The notes: a model not told the origin generated them from the letters alone. DNA of 64,000 nt from Bradyrhizobium sp. Ash2021 (GCF_031202265.1 NZ_CP100604.1:1594501-1658500); one strand, 5' to 3'. Numbered from the stretch's first letter, positions 30,006-39,342 are shown. Made by a program: numbers and translations.

Positions 30006-30782
30006 CTATTCCTTGTGTCCGGCGGCGGCCAGGATCAGGTCGGCGATCTCCCGGGGATGCGACACCAGCGACAGGTGACCGGCGTCCAGTTCCACGGTGG
30101 TCGCGTTCATGCGCTTGGCCAGAAATCGCTCCAGATCGGGGTTGATGGTCTGATCGAGCTTCGAGACCGCATACCACGAGGGTTTTGAGCGCCAGGCGGC
30201 CACGGTGGTCCGGCCGCCGAACAGGGACGCGGCCGTCGGCTCCTGCACCGCGTAAAGCACCTCGGCCTTTTTCGGTTCCACGCCATTTGCGAAATATTTC
30301 AGAAAAGACTCCTCGGACAGTTTGGTGAAACCGTCATGTTCCCTGATGCCGGCACGGACCGCGCCGGTCGGAAATTTTCCGGACAGCGCGACAAAATCCT
30401 CGTCGGCGTCGGGGCCGCGCGCGGCGACGTAGACCAGCGCGGACACTTTCGGGTCCACCCCGATCTCGCTGATGACGGTGCCAGCCCAGGAATGGGCGAC
30501 CAGCACGGTCGGGCCGTCCTGCAGCGCCAGGGCGCGGCGCGTCGCCGCGACGGAATCTTCCAGCGACGTCAGCGGATTTTGTACGGCGGTGACCTTCAAC
30601 CCGGCGGCTTGCAGATAGGGAATGACTTCCGCCCAGCTCGAGCCATCCGCCCACGCCCCATGCACCAGCACGACATTTTTTGCCACGACCGGCGCGGCCG
30701 TTTGCGCCTGCGCCTGGAATCCGCCGAGCGTGCCCGCCAGCACGCCGATCGCTAATGCCGTTACAAATCGAACTATCTTCAT
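30006..30782 (-). CDS. Exported alpha/beta hydrolase (paralogue of 6014-6790)
   Basis: This 258-aa protein starts MKIVRFVTALAIGVLAGTLGG with a Sec-type cleavage near AQAQT. The fold markers are NVVLVHGAWADGSSW, the nucleophile elbow AHSWAG and the catalytic His in DAGHLSLVSHP. It shares most blocks with the Tat-exported hydrolase at 6014-6790, so the two are ancient duplicates exported by different routes. The substrate is unknown. The nucleophile elbow differs (HSWAG versus HSFSG), which may mean different substrate pockets. Confidence 0.87.
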   Translation of the reverse strand: MKIVRFVTALAIGVLAGTLGGFQAQAQTAAPVVAKNVVLVHGAWADGSSWAEVIPYLQAAGLKVTAVQNPLTSLEDSVAATRRALALQDGPTVLVAHSWAGTVISEIGVDPKVSALVYVAARGPDADEDFVALSGKFPTGAVRAGIREHDGFTKLSEESFLKYFANGVEPKKAEVLYAVQEPTAASLFGGRTTVAAWRSKPSWYAVSKLDQTINPDLERFLAKRMNATTVELDAGHLSLVSHPREIADLILAAAGHKE

Positions 30783-30899
30783 CGAACGAACTCCGCGACC
30801 TAAGTCTTCCGCGTGATGCGGATGCTCCACACAGATGTTTCGATCCGATCGCCTGCGATGTTACGAGGCACACGGCGTCGTGAATTCGGCTGTAGCGAC

Positions 30900-31018
30900 G
30901 TCATTGCGAGCGAAGCGAAGCAATCCATAGCGCCACAAAGAAAGAATGGATTGCTTCGTCGCGGAGTTTATCATCGGGCCCGCCGAAGGCGGGACCCGTT
31001 GGCTCCTCGCAATGACGG
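30900..31018. repeat. GTCATTGCGAG palindromic repeat, copy 3, with an inserted palindrome
   Basis: It has the same inverted ends and GAAGCAATCCAT/ATGGATTGCTTC arms as copies 1 and 2. The right arm is interrupted by ATCGGGCCCGCC-GAAG-GCGGGACCCG, a palindrome of another class. One repeat has therefore inserted into another. It occupies the 30783-31091 gap, which holds no gene. Confidence 0.7.
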
Positions 31019-31024
31019 GGCATC

Positions 31025-31056
31025 AAAAAACGCCCCGGTTTCCCGGGGCGTTTTCA
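31025..31056 (-). terminator. Rho-independent terminator of the hsp20 gene
   Basis: On the minus strand CGCCCCGG-GAAA-CCGGGGCG is followed by TTTTTTG. It has a perfect 8-bp GC stem, a stable GAAA tetraloop and a T-run, 36-67 bp past the hsp20 stop. The A-run on its other side gives a weaker terminator for the opposite strand. Confidence 0.85.
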
Positions 31057-31091
31057 CGTTCAGCCAATATCTGCTGACGCTCGAACCGCTG

Positions 31092-31568
31092 TTACGCGGC
31101 GACCTTGGCGGCCGAGCCGTCGACCACCTGCGGCGCCTCGGCGCCCGAAGAGATCGGAATGCTGCGGGGCTTCTTGGCCTCGGGGATCTCGCGGACGAGA
31201 TCGACATGAAGCAGGCCGTTCTCGAGCGAGGCGTTCTTGACCTGCACGAAATCGGCAAGCTGGAAGGCGCGCTCGAAGGCACGCGCGGCGATGCCGCGGT
31301 ACAGCACCTTGGAATTGTCGTTGCTGTTCTCGCTGGCGGTTTTCTCGCCCTTGATCGTCAGGGTGTTTTCCTTGGCGACGATCGAAAGCTCGCTCTGCGA
31401 GAAGCCGGAGACCGCAACGCTGATGCGGTAGGCGTTCTCACCGGTGCGCTCGATGTTGTAGGGGGGATAGCCGGGGCTGCCGTCGGCGGTGGCCTGATCG
31501 AGCAGGTTGAAGAAGCGGTCGAAGCCGACGGTGGAACGATAGAACGGGGTGAGATCGTAGGTACGCAT
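31092..31568 (-). CDS. Small heat-shock protein, Hsp20/alpha-crystallin family
   Basis: This 158-aa protein starts MRTYDLTPFYRSTVGFDRFF, the N-terminus of the class A bradyrhizobial Hsp20 group. The alpha-crystallin domain spans about residues 38-130 (YNIERTGENAYRISVAVSGFSQSELSI through NGLLHVDLVREIPE). The C-terminal PRSIPI is the IxI/V-type anchor. It is an ATP-independent holdase that binds unfolding proteins in the cytoplasm. The start at 31568 has GGAGG seven to twelve bases upstream, buried in a ROSE-type hairpin. Confidence 0.93.
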   Translation of the reverse strand: MRTYDLTPFYRSTVGFDRFFNLLDQATADGSPGYPPYNIERTGENAYRISVAVSGFSQSELSIVAKENTLTIKGEKTASENSNDNSKVLYRGIAARAFERAFQLADFVQVKNASLENGLLHVDLVREIPEAKKPRSIPISSGAEAPQVVDGSAAKVAA

Positions 31569-31665
31569 AGGGTAGTCCTCCATTGAGCGACTGTTGCAAT
31601 TACCCGCCCGCCATCGGGCCGGGCCTAGTCTGTGTGCAGCCATTCGTTCCGGTTCCGAAACGCTG
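31569..31665 (-). promoter_or_regulatory. ROSE-type RNA thermometer in the hsp20 5' leader
   Basis: In the transcript the last hairpin before the start is AGUC-G-CUC-AAUG-GAG-GACU (31574-31592). It pairs the Shine-Dalgarno GGAGG and contains the signature UCGCU with a bulged G, the UYGCU element of ROSE thermometers. Upstream, CCCGGCCCG/CGGGCGGG and GTTTCGG/CCGGAAC blocks can form the supporting stems. Heat would melt the weak hairpin and expose the ribosome site. Exact leader length is inferred. Confidence 0.75.
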
Positions 31666-31788
31666 GTAGCGGCCTGCACGGAAATGATATGGGAGGGGTG
31701 AAACGGCGTTCAAGAGGGCCGAAACCAGGTCTTTTTTGGCGCACACACCTTGATTCCCCGCCCCTCTCACCTAGCCGGTTCCCCGTCC

Positions 31789-32736
31789 ATGACGCTCGTC
31801 TCGATCCCTGCCAATCCGGTTCCGGAGGATGTCGTCTCAGGCACCATCAAGACGCCCGACGGCGCCGAATTGCGCTTCGCGCGCTGGGCGCCGCCGGCCG
31901 GCCGCAAGGGCACGGTCTGCGTCTTCACCGGGCGTGGCGAGCAGATCGAGAAATATTTCGAGACGGTGCGCGATCTGCGCGACCGCGGTTTTGCGGTGGC
32001 GATGATCGACTGGCGCGGCCAGGGCCATTCGTCGCGGCGCCTGCGCGATCCGCGCAAGGGCTATGTCCGCGATTTCTCCGATTTCGAAGTCGATGTCGAA
32101 ACCTTCGTGCAGCAGGTGGTGCTGCCGGATTGCCCGCCGCCCTTTTTCGCGCTGGCGCATTCGATGGGCGGCGCGGTGATGCTGCGGGTCGCCCATTCAG
32201 GCAAGCGCTGGTTCGACCGCATGGTGCTGTCGGCGCCGATGATCGATCTTCCCGGCCGCGCGACCTCGTTTCCGGCGCGTGCGCTGCTGCGGGTCATGCG
32301 GCTCGCCGGGCAGGGCGGCCGCTACGTTCCCGGCGGCAGCGACGCGCTGACCGGCTCGGAATCCTTCATCAACAATCCCTTCACCAGCGATCCCGTGCGT
32401 TTCGCCCGCAACACCGCGATCCTGGAGGAGGATCCGACCCTCGGCATCGGCTCGCCGACGGTGGCCTGGGCCGATACCGCCTTCCGGGCAATGCACGGTT
32501 TTCGCGCGGCCAACTACCCGTTGGAAATCCGCCAGCCGATCCTGATGCTGGCCGCCAGCAGCGACACCATCGTCTCGACCGCGGCGATCGAGGAGTTCGC
32601 CTATCACTTGCGCGCCGGCTCGCATCTGGTGATCGCCGGCTCCAAGCACGAGATCCTGCAGGAACAGGACCGCTACCGCGCGCAATTCTGGGCCGCGTTC
32701 GACGCCTTCGTGCCGGGCACGCCGCTGTTCAAGTGA
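31789..32736 (+). CDS. Alpha/beta hydrolase, lysophospholipase/monoacylglycerol lipase-like
   Basis: This 315-aa protein has the Hydrolase_4 layout: GTVCVFTGRGEQIEKYFETVRDLRDRGFAV, DWRGQGHSSR, the nucleophile elbow AHSMGG near residue 125, a late Asp in AASSDTIVS and the catalytic His in AGSKHEIL. The PldB-like length and GHS(M)GG signature support a lysophospholipase or monoglyceride lipase role, with substrate unproven. There is no signal peptide. The ATG at 31789 is preferred over a TTG 39 bp upstream. It is divergent from hsp20. Confidence 0.88.
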   Translation: MTLVSIPANPVPEDVVSGTIKTPDGAELRFARWAPPAGRKGTVCVFTGRGEQIEKYFETVRDLRDRGFAVAMIDWRGQGHSSRRLRDPRKGYVRDFSDFEVDVETFVQQVVLPDCPPPFFALAHSMGGAVMLRVAHSGKRWFDRMVLSAPMIDLPGRATSFPARALLRVMRLAGQGGRYVPGGSDALTGSESFINNPFTSDPVRFARNTAILEEDPTLGIGSPTVAWADTAFRAMHGFRAANYPLEIRQPILMLAASSDTIVSTAAIEEFAYHLRAGSHLVIAGSKHEILQEQDRYRAQFWAAFDAFVPGTPLFK

Positions 32737-32757
32737 GGATCCATAGCGTTTTCGAGC

Positions 32758-32799
32758 GAAAGCCTGCCCCGGACTTGATCCGGGGTGGATGCCGGTTCG
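32758..32799. repeat. CCCCGGACTTGATCCGGGG palindromic repeat
   Basis: CCCCGGA-CTTGA-TCCGGGG lies in GCCTG...TGGATGCCGG context, a short intergenic palindrome class frequent in bradyrhizobia. It sits between convergent genes and could terminate transcription of the hydrolase, although no T-run follows. Confidence 0.6.
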
Positions 32800-32874
32800 C
32801 ATAGCAATCAAGCTTGAGCAGATTGCGTAGACTTATCTGCGGCAGAAAACGCGTCAGAACAAAAACCGAGAACC

Positions 32875-33531
32875 CTAAGGGCCGTGCTGCAGCCGTGCGA
32901 CAATGCGATCCGGGAAGCGCCGCTCGACGAACAGCGTCCTCACCTCGGCGACGCTGAGATAGCGTTCGTCGCCTTCGCCCTTGCCCATGATGTTCAGCAA
33001 CACCGGCCATTCGCCCTTCATCAGCATCGGGTAATACCATCGCGCCTGGTCGCCTGCGCGCTTGATATTGGCCGCCATAAAGGTGGTGATCTCCTGGCTC
33101 GTCAGCCCGCGCTCGGTGCCGCCGGACGGATCCTTGCAATCTTTCCCGAAGGTGGCGAGACGGTCGATTTCGTCCTCATGCACATGCGCGGTCGCATCCA
33201 GGATGCGTGAACCGGCGCCGTGCTTGTCCAGCGGACCATTGCGCAGCTCGTCGAGATCCGCGCCGGAGGTCGCGCTCTTCAGCAGGCGCAGCGGGCTCAG
33301 GCCATTGGCACCGACGGCGACCATGTAGGTCTCCATGCCCACCACTTTTTCCTTCGCGCCCCGTTCGCCGCTGGCGGCCTCGATGGTGTTGCAGAGCTTT
33401 TGCAGCGGGACGGTGTGGCCGTCGACATAGCCGCCCGCGACCAGCCCGCGCAGGAACGGGCAGGGATTATCGGGCGAAACGGTGATCTGCGCGGCGGGCG
33501 GCTGGCCTGGAATGATGGGCTGGTCTTGCAT
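32875..33531 (-). CDS. Conserved-looking protein of unknown function
   Basis: I do not recognise a family for this 218-aa protein. It is soluble-looking, with no signal or membrane helix. There is an N-terminal Pro-rich lead (QPIIPGQPPAAQ), Cys residues at NPCPFLRG and KLCNTIE, a central HVHEDEIDRL stretch, and a C-terminal GEGDERYLSVAEVRTLFVERRFPDRI. The balanced amino-acid composition and an ATG start argue for a real gene over its antisense frames. It is alone on this strand between the lipase-like gene and the cyclase gene. Confidence 0.7.
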   Translation of the reverse strand: MQDQPIIPGQPPAAQITVSPDNPCPFLRGLVAGGYVDGHTVPLQKLCNTIEAASGERGAKEKVVGMETYMVAVGANGLSPLRLLKSATSGADLDELRNGPLDKHGAGSRILDATAHVHEDEIDRLATFGKDCKDPSGGTERGLTSQEITTFMAANIKRAGDQARWYYPMLMKGEWPVLLNIMGKGEGDERYLSVAEVRTLFVERRFPDRIVARLQHGP

Positions 33532-33720
33532 GGATCCAAATCCTAGAAAGCAGCGAATGATGAAAAGGGAACGCGCCTCGATTTGAAGTGAATGAAGCTC
33601 CCGAAGGGCGAATTTTCCGGCGACGCACTACTTCAGGATGCACATGAGTTTTGGCGGAATTCGAAGCCGTGTCAACCGAAGGCTTGAGGATCGGACGGGC
33701 CCGCCGCCAAACCTGTGCCC

Positions 33721-35523
33721 TCAGGAATCCGCTGCAAGCTTCGGCGTCGGCTTGACGAGGGTCAATTTGCCGAGCGGCACGCCGGCCTTCACAAGTCCGT
33801 CGCGATAATGCGCGACGTCGTCGGCAAGCTTCCAGCGGAAATTCCTCAAATGCCGCTCGACGGTGATGCCGGGATAGTTGGTTTGCAGATCGCCCGCGGC
33901 TTTCACCGCCTCCTCGGTTCGTCCCAATTGCGCCAGCGCCGCCGCCCTGACGGCCAGCACCTGCAGATGGTTTGGATTCACATAGAGCGCCTCGCGCGCC
34001 CAGGACAGCGAAGCGTCATATTGCCCCAGCAGATAGTGGCTGAACGCGTTGGTCGCCGCGAACTGATATCTGGGATCGCTGTTGCCGCGCTGGGCCGCCA
34101 TCGAAAACAGCGCAATCGCCTGGCGATGCTCGCCGATCACGAAGTGACACATCCCCTGAACGCCGCGGGCGCCCATATCGTACGGGTTCAACTCGACGGC
34201 GCGCCGCGAGGCGTCCATGGCGGCCTCGTAATGGCCTTCCGTCGCGTGCAGGTAGGCCAGGATCTGGAATGCGAAGGACGAGCGTGGATCGAGCCTGACG
34301 CTGCTTTCGGCGAGGCTCATCGCCGTGGTCCACAATTCGCGCGTGCTCTTGATCCAGCCGAACTGGGTGCCCTGGATCATGATGGTGGCCAGATAGGCGC
34401 GGGCGATCGAAAGCGTCGGATCGAGCGCGATAGCTTCCTTGAACAGGGCGATCGAGGTTTCGAAATCCGCCTTGGTGCCCTGATAATAGTGGGACAGCCC
34501 CTTCAGGAACCGGTCCCAGGCGGTCAGATCGTTCGACGACGCCCGGGGCGGCGCGGCAGCTTCCGCGCGATAGATTTCGGCCGCGACCGCCGCCGACAGG
34601 CTGGTGGTGATCTCGTCCTGCATCGCGAAGAGATCGCCGATGTCCCGGTCATACCGGCCGTTCCACAACTGCTCGCCGCTTTCCGGCGCGATCAGTTCGG
34701 CGGTGACGCGAATTTTGGATGCGGCGCGCCGCACCGAGCCCTGGATCAGGTAGCTGGCGTCGATTTCCCGCGCGATCAGGCGCGTGCTCTGGTTCTTGCC
34801 TTTGAACGAGAAGGTCGAATTCCGGCTCAGCACCCGGTAGAAGGATTGCAGCGAAAGCGCGTGAATCAGGTCCTCGGTCAGTCCGTCGGAAAAATATTCG
34901 TCGGTCGAGTCGCTGAGATTGGCGAATGGCAGCACGCCGACGATCGCCGTCCGGTATTGGGCCGCGAGGTTCGTCGTGTCCTTCGGCGCCAGGCTGCGGC
35001 TGCTGTCGATCCCCGTCGGTTCCCAGGTCCAGACCGCGACCGCCTCGGCAATGTTCTTGAAACGGTAGCTGCCGGCGTCGACCAACGCGGTGCCGAGATG
35101 CCTTCCCGCCTCATGATAGGCCTTGGCCGAAACCGCGATGCCGCCGGGCGTGGCCACCGATTCAAGCCGGACGGCGATGTTCACGTCGTCCCCGAACACC
35201 TCTTCCTCATCGGCCATGACATCGCCCATGTGGATGCCCAGGCGGAACTGCATGACCCGGTCGGAGGGGAGGTGGTTGTTACGCTCCGCCATCAGGGACT
35301 GCATGGCGATCGAAGCCTCGATGGCGCCGACGATGCTGGGAAACTCCAGCAGGAAGCCGTCGCCGGTGTTCTTCACGACCCGGCCGCCATGATTGAGAAT
35401 GATCGGGTAAATCGCGGTCCGATGCGCCTTGAAGGTGGCATGCGTGCCTTCCTCGTCGGCGCCCATCATGCGGGAGTAGCCGGCAACGTCAGCGCACACG
35501 ATCGCAGCCAGACGTCTCTCCAT
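33721..35523 (-). CDS. Class III adenylate/guanylate cyclase with TPR region
   Basis: This 600-aa protein has an N-terminal cyclase homology domain (about residues 1-170). The two metal-binding Asp are in CADVAGYSRMM and NTGDGFLLEF, with RLGIHMGDVMADEEEVFGDDVNIAVRLES completing the core. A middle domain (about 200-335, VLPFANLSDSTDEYFSDGLTEDLIHAL) is the FlgO/TolB-like block common in rhizobial cyclases. The C-terminal half is TPR repeats (for example DPRSSFAFQILAYLHATEGHYEAAMDASRRAVELNPYD). It has no membrane helix, so it is a cytoplasmic sensor-cyclase. The signal is unknown. Confidence 0.92.
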   Translation of the reverse strand: MERRLAAIVCADVAGYSRMMGADEEGTHATFKAHRTAIYPIILNHGGRVVKNTGDGFLLEFPSIVGAIEASIAMQSLMAERNNHLPSDRVMQFRLGIHMGDVMADEEEVFGDDVNIAVRLESVATPGGIAVSAKAYHEAGRHLGTALVDAGSYRFKNIAEAVAVWTWEPTGIDSSRSLAPKDTTNLAAQYRTAIVGVLPFANLSDSTDEYFSDGLTEDLIHALSLQSFYRVLSRNSTFSFKGKNQSTRLIAREIDASYLIQGSVRRAASKIRVTAELIAPESGEQLWNGRYDRDIGDLFAMQDEITTSLSAAVAAEIYRAEAAAPPRASSNDLTAWDRFLKGLSHYYQGTKADFETSIALFKEAIALDPTLSIARAYLATIMIQGTQFGWIKSTRELWTTAMSLAESSVRLDPRSSFAFQILAYLHATEGHYEAAMDASRRAVELNPYDMGARGVQGMCHFVIGEHRQAIALFSMAAQRGNSDPRYQFAATNAFSHYLLGQYDASLSWAREALYVNPNHLQVLAVRAAALAQLGRTEEAVKAAGDLQTNYPGITVERHLRNFRWKLADDVAHYRDGLVKAGVPLGKLTLVKPTPKLAADS

Positions 35524-35690
35524 CTCTCCTGTGCCCCAGAATGTTCAGATGACCGCCGTAATACGTCGTTGGTCGCCGGAATCCAATCATTATAAAGCTG
35601 CTTATGTGGCGGAAGTCCGGTCCGGCCGTCATATTAAATTTAAGCAATGCACCCCTTTGGCTGGCGGGGTGAGGCGAGGAAGTCCGTATC

Positions 35691-36326
35691 ATGCTCGGCA
35701 TTCACGAACTCTGGCTCTTCGTCCTGTCCGGGTTGATGCTCAACGTCGTGCCGGGTCCGGACACCGCCTATATCGTCGGCCGCAGCATTCAGTTGGGGTG
35801 GCGCGGCGGGGCGGCCGCCGCAATCGGCATCAGCTGCGGCTGTCTGGTCCACGTTTTTGGCGCCGCGATCGGCCTGTCGGCGCTGCTGATCGCGTCATCG
35901 GCGGCGTTTGCGGCGTTGAAACTGGTCGGCGCGGCCTATTTGCTCTTCAGCGGCCTGCAGATGCTGCTGTCGCGTCCGCGCCCGGTTGCGGAGGTCGCAG
36001 TTCCGGGTGATGGAATATCGCTGCGCCGCGTGTTCTGGCAGGGCGTACTCACCGACGCCCTCAATCCGAAGGTGGCGCTGTTTTTTCTGGCGTTCCTGCC
36101 GCAATTTGTCGCGGCGGATTCGCCGCACAAGACGCTCGCCTTCCTGCTGCTCGGCCTGATCTTCATCTCCACCGGCACGCTCTGGTGCTTCGGCCTGGCG
36201 GCGTTCGCGGCCAGGGCCGCCGGCCGCATCCGGCAGTCGCAGGGCGTCATCGCCTGGATCAATCGCGCCCTCGGCGGGATGTTCGTCTATCTCGGCGTCC
36301 GCGTCGCGATGCTTCAGGGGCGGTGA
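35691..36326 (+). CDS. LysE/RhtB family exporter
   Basis: This 211-aa membrane protein has six hydrophobic helices and the family signature LNVVPGPDTAYIVGRSIQLGWRGG in the first loop. Further landmarks are GAAYLLFSGLQMLL and LTDALNPKVALFFLAFLPQFV. These are proton-driven exporters of amino acids or their analogues; cargo cannot be deduced. It is convergent with the TauE gene, ending 16 bp from it. Confidence 0.92.
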   Translation: MLGIHELWLFVLSGLMLNVVPGPDTAYIVGRSIQLGWRGGAAAAIGISCGCLVHVFGAAIGLSALLIASSAAFAALKLVGAAYLLFSGLQMLLSRPRPVAEVAVPGDGISLRRVFWQGVLTDALNPKVALFFLAFLPQFVAADSPHKTLAFLLLGLIFISTGTLWCFGLAAFAARAAGRIRQSQGVIAWINRALGGMFVYLGVRVAMLQGR

Positions 36327-36342
36327 CGGCTGATTTTATTCT

Positions 36343-37095
36343 TCAGCCGTGGATTTTCAGCAGCGCGCTGGCGGCAAGATAGATTCCCAGGAAGATCATC
36401 GCGATCAGGAACCAGCGGCGGAATACGTCCGGCCGCATCCGGTTTCGTACCGCCTGCCCGATGAACATCCCGGTGAAGGACGCCACCATCGCCACCGCGC
36501 CGGGCAGCGCGGTCGCGGCCGTCAGCAGGCCGGCCGTGGTGAGGTTGAAGGCGAGCGCCACGGTCGCCACCGTGAAGAACACCCCGAGCGCCTGCACCAG
36601 TTCGTCCTTTTCCATGCCGATCGCCTGCATGAACGGCATCGACGGGATCACCTGGACCCCGGTCGTCGCAGAGATCGCGCCCGTCATCAGGCCGACGATG
36701 CCGCCGATCCATTTCTCGTCGCTGCGGGCGACCTTGAAGCGGAACTTGCTCAGGCCGATGATTGCATAGATCACCAGCAGCGCGCCGAGCACGACTGCGG
36801 CATAGGGCGCGTAGGGGCCGGTCAACATTCCCCTGTTCAGCCAGATGCCGACGGCGGTGCCGACCATCAGCGGCCATAGCCTGAGGACGATGTCGCGCAG
36901 ATAGGGGCCGAAAAAGGTCTGCCAGACGTTGGTGATGATCGCCGGCACGATGACGATGGCCAGCGCCTGCGCCGGCGGCATCGTCACCGCCAGCAGGCCC
37001 ATCGCGACCGTCGGCAGGCCGAGCCCGAGCACGCCCTTGATGAAGCCAGCCAGGAGGAAGGCGGCGGTGATGAGAAGCAACAGGGAATCGACCAT
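36343..37095 (-). CDS. TauE/SafE-family sulfite/organo-anion exporter
   Basis: This 250-aa membrane protein has seven or eight helices. The two TauE repeats are visible as AAFLLAGFIKGVLGLGLPTVAMGLL and VGLMTGAISATTGVQVIPSMPFMQAIGM. The family moves sulfonates, sulfite or related anions. The Met at 37095 gives the proper first helix; the open frame to 37245 runs through the promoter. It is divergent from the LysR gene at 37184 (88 bp), its likely regulator. Confidence 0.9.
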   Translation of the reverse strand: MVDSLLLLITAAFLLAGFIKGVLGLGLPTVAMGLLAVTMPPAQALAIVIVPAIITNVWQTFFGPYLRDIVLRLWPLMVGTAVGIWLNRGMLTGPYAPYAAVVLGALLVIYAIIGLSKFRFKVARSDEKWIGGIVGLMTGAISATTGVQVIPSMPFMQAIGMEKDELVQALGVFFTVATVALAFNLTTAGLLTAATALPGAVAMVASFTGMFIGQAVRNRMRPDVFRRWFLIAMIFLGIYLAASALLKIHG

Positions 37096-37183
37096 CCGGG
37101 CACATTGACCGATCGGCGTTACCGGCACAATCTGGAGATTACGGACATAGCCTTCGTCCATGCCGAAGGCAAATAGGTGCACC

Positions 37184-38074
37184 ATGCGTTTCGACCTGGT
37201 CGATCTGCAACTGTTCATCGCGGTGGCCGACGCGCGCAGCATCACGCAGGGTGCTGTGCGCGCTCATCTGGCGCTGGCGTCCGCGAGCGAACGGATCAAG
37301 GGCCTGGAGGCGGCGCTTGGCGTTTCGCTGCTCAAGCGCGGTCGCCGCGGCGTCGAACTGACCACGGCCGGTGAAAGCCTGCTCGATCATGCCAGGATCG
37401 TGATGCACAATGTGGAGGCGATGCGCGGCGATCTTTCAGCCTTCGCCAGCGGCGTCAGGGCGAGCGTGCTGCTGCTCGCCAACACCTCGGGCCTCTCGGA
37501 GCATCTGCCGCGGGCGCTCGCCGCGTTCCTGCGCGAACATCCGGATATCAATGTCGATGTCGAGGAACGCGAAAGCGCGGATATCGCGGCCGCGATTGCG
37601 ACCGGCGCGGCCGATCTCGGCTTTGCGGCCGAACACGCGCTGCCGGACAGCGTCGAACGCTTTTTATTCAGCGAGGACCGGCTGATGCTGGTGGCATCAA
37701 AGCGCAGCGATCTCGCCAACCGCCGCCAGATCGATTTTGTGGAGGTGACCGGCCGCGACTTCGTCGGGCTGACGGCGTCGACCGCGTTGCAGGTCCACAT
37801 CTCCAAGCACGCCGCGCGGTTGGGGGCGCGCCTGCGATTCCGGGCCCGGATGCGCGATTTCGACGCGATCTGCCAGATGGTCGCCGCCGATGTCGGCGTC
37901 GCCGTGATGCCGGAAACCGCGGCCAGGCGCTGCGCGCGATCGATGCCGATCATGATGATCCGAATCCGCGATTCCTGGGCCAACCGGAAGCTCACGATCT
38001 GCGCCCGCAGCTTCAAGGCGCTGCCGCGCCCGGCCAAGCTGTTGGCGGAATTTTTGCGCGAAGCGGTGACGTGA
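37184..38074 (+). CDS. LysR-family transcriptional regulator
   Basis: This 296-aa protein has the N-terminal winged helix FDLVDLQLFIAVADARSITQGAVRAHLALASASERIKGLEAALGVSLL and an effector-binding domain from about residue 90. An ATG at 37160 would add eight residues. The recognition helix is somewhat atypical (HLALASASERIK), as in a LysR subgroup often next to TauE exporters. Divergence from the TauE gene suggests control of it. Confidence 0.9.
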   Translation: MRFDLVDLQLFIAVADARSITQGAVRAHLALASASERIKGLEAALGVSLLKRGRRGVELTTAGESLLDHARIVMHNVEAMRGDLSAFASGVRASVLLLANTSGLSEHLPRALAAFLREHPDINVDVEERESADIAAAIATGAADLGFAAEHALPDSVERFLFSEDRLMLVASKRSDLANRRQIDFVEVTGRDFVGLTASTALQVHISKHAARLGARLRFRARMRDFDAICQMVAADVGVAVMPETAARRCARSMPIMMIRIRDSWANRKLTICARSFKALPRPAKLLAEFLREAVT

Positions 38075-38128
38075 GGTGTTTGGCTCGTGCCGCTCGATCA
38101 ACCCGTCGCGCCCGACAATGACAACCGG

Positions 38129-39097
38129 TCACTTCGTCGTCTCGACGCCGGCTTTCTTGATGACATCAGCCCATTTCTTGATTTCAGAGTCGATAAATCC
38201 GCGGAAATGTTCCGGCGTGTCGCCGGCGGTGGTGAGGCCTTGATCGGCGAGTTTCGACTTGACGCCCGGATCGGCCATCGCCTCGTTGGCGATCCGGTTC
38301 AAGGCGGCCACGAACTTTTCGGGCGTTCCCGCCGGCGCGATCATGCCGTACCAGTTTTCGATCAACAGATCTGGCATGCCGACTTCGGCGGTGGTCGGTA
38401 CATCCGGCGCCGTCGGCGCGCGCTCGCGCGCGCCAAGTGCAATTCCGCGCAACGCGCCGGCCTTGATGTGCGGCAGGATCACCGGCAGATCGAGGAACGT
38501 CATCTGCACCTGCTGCCCGAGCAGATCGTTGATGGCGGGTGCAGCACCTCGATAGGGCACGTGAACGACGTCGAGCTTGGCGGTCAGCTTGAACAGTTCG
38601 CCCGCCAGATGCGGCAGGCTGCCTTGACCGGAGGAAGCAAAACTGAGCTTGCCGGGCTGCGCCTTCACCAGTGCGACCAGTTCTTTCATGTTGTTGGCGG
38701 GAACGTTGGTCGCGACCACCAGCATCTCCGGCACGGTCACCACCAGCGTGACCGGCACCAGATCTTTCTGCGGGTCGTAGGCGACTTTCTCCATCGCCGG
38801 GCTGATGGCCAAGGCGCTCGCGCTGACAATGCCGATGGTGTAGCCGTCAGGCGCGGATTTCGCGATCGCATCGGTTCCGAGCACGCCGGCCTGGCCGCCG
38901 CGATTGTCGATCAGCACCGGCTGCTTGATCAGTTCCGACATGCGCTGGCCGACGATGCGCGCAATGATGTCGTTGGGGCCGCCGGCGGGAAACGGCACGA
39001 TCAGCCGGATCGGTTTTGCAGGGAAATCCTGGGCGAAGGCTGCTGCGGTCAACAGCGGCAGCAATAATCCAGCCACCAGCGTGCGTGCGATTCTCAT
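38129..39097 (-). CDS. Bug/TctC-family periplasmic binding protein
   Basis: This 322-aa protein has a Sec signal (MRIARTLVAGLLLPLLTAAAFA) and then the Bug signature DFPAKPIRLIVPFPAGGPNDIIARIVGQRMSELIKQPVLIDNRGG. Further blocks are KSAPDGYTIGIVSASALA and VPYRGAAPAINDLLGQQVQM. These bind small carboxylates, often for tripartite TctAB transporters. No tctA or tctB is nearby, so it is an orphan receptor as is common in this family. The ligand is unknown. Confidence 0.92.
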   Translation of the reverse strand: MRIARTLVAGLLLPLLTAAAFAQDFPAKPIRLIVPFPAGGPNDIIARIVGQRMSELIKQPVLIDNRGGQAGVLGTDAIAKSAPDGYTIGIVSASALAISPAMEKVAYDPQKDLVPVTLVVTVPEMLVVATNVPANNMKELVALVKAQPGKLSFASSGQGSLPHLAGELFKLTAKLDVVHVPYRGAAPAINDLLGQQVQMTFLDLPVILPHIKAGALRGIALGARERAPTAPDVPTTAEVGMPDLLIENWYGMIAPAGTPEKFVAALNRIANEAMADPGVKSKLADQGLTTAGDTPEHFRGFIDSEIKKWADVIKKAGVETTK

Positions 39098-39342
39098 GCG
39101 AGCCCCCAGGCACGGATCTTTTGCGGCGCAGGCCCTTAAAACCGGCGTTGTCGTCCGTGGCGGGAATCAGTATGCCGTTTGCCGCGGTCGCATTCCAGAG
39201 GTTGCTGTCCCTGTCGCCGTGGCGGGCGTTCGGGTCAGCGTCTGACGCGCATGCCCCAATCCGGGCATTTCGGGGCCATGTATTAAATCTTGCTTAGGGG
39301 CCGACGGCTACCGTGCACGCATACATTGCAACGGTGGCGACG

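Noticed and set aside
33715..35595. 626-codon plus-strand frame opposite the cyclase/TPR gene
   Set aside because: The minus strand carries clear cyclase and TPR motifs; the antisense translation has none.
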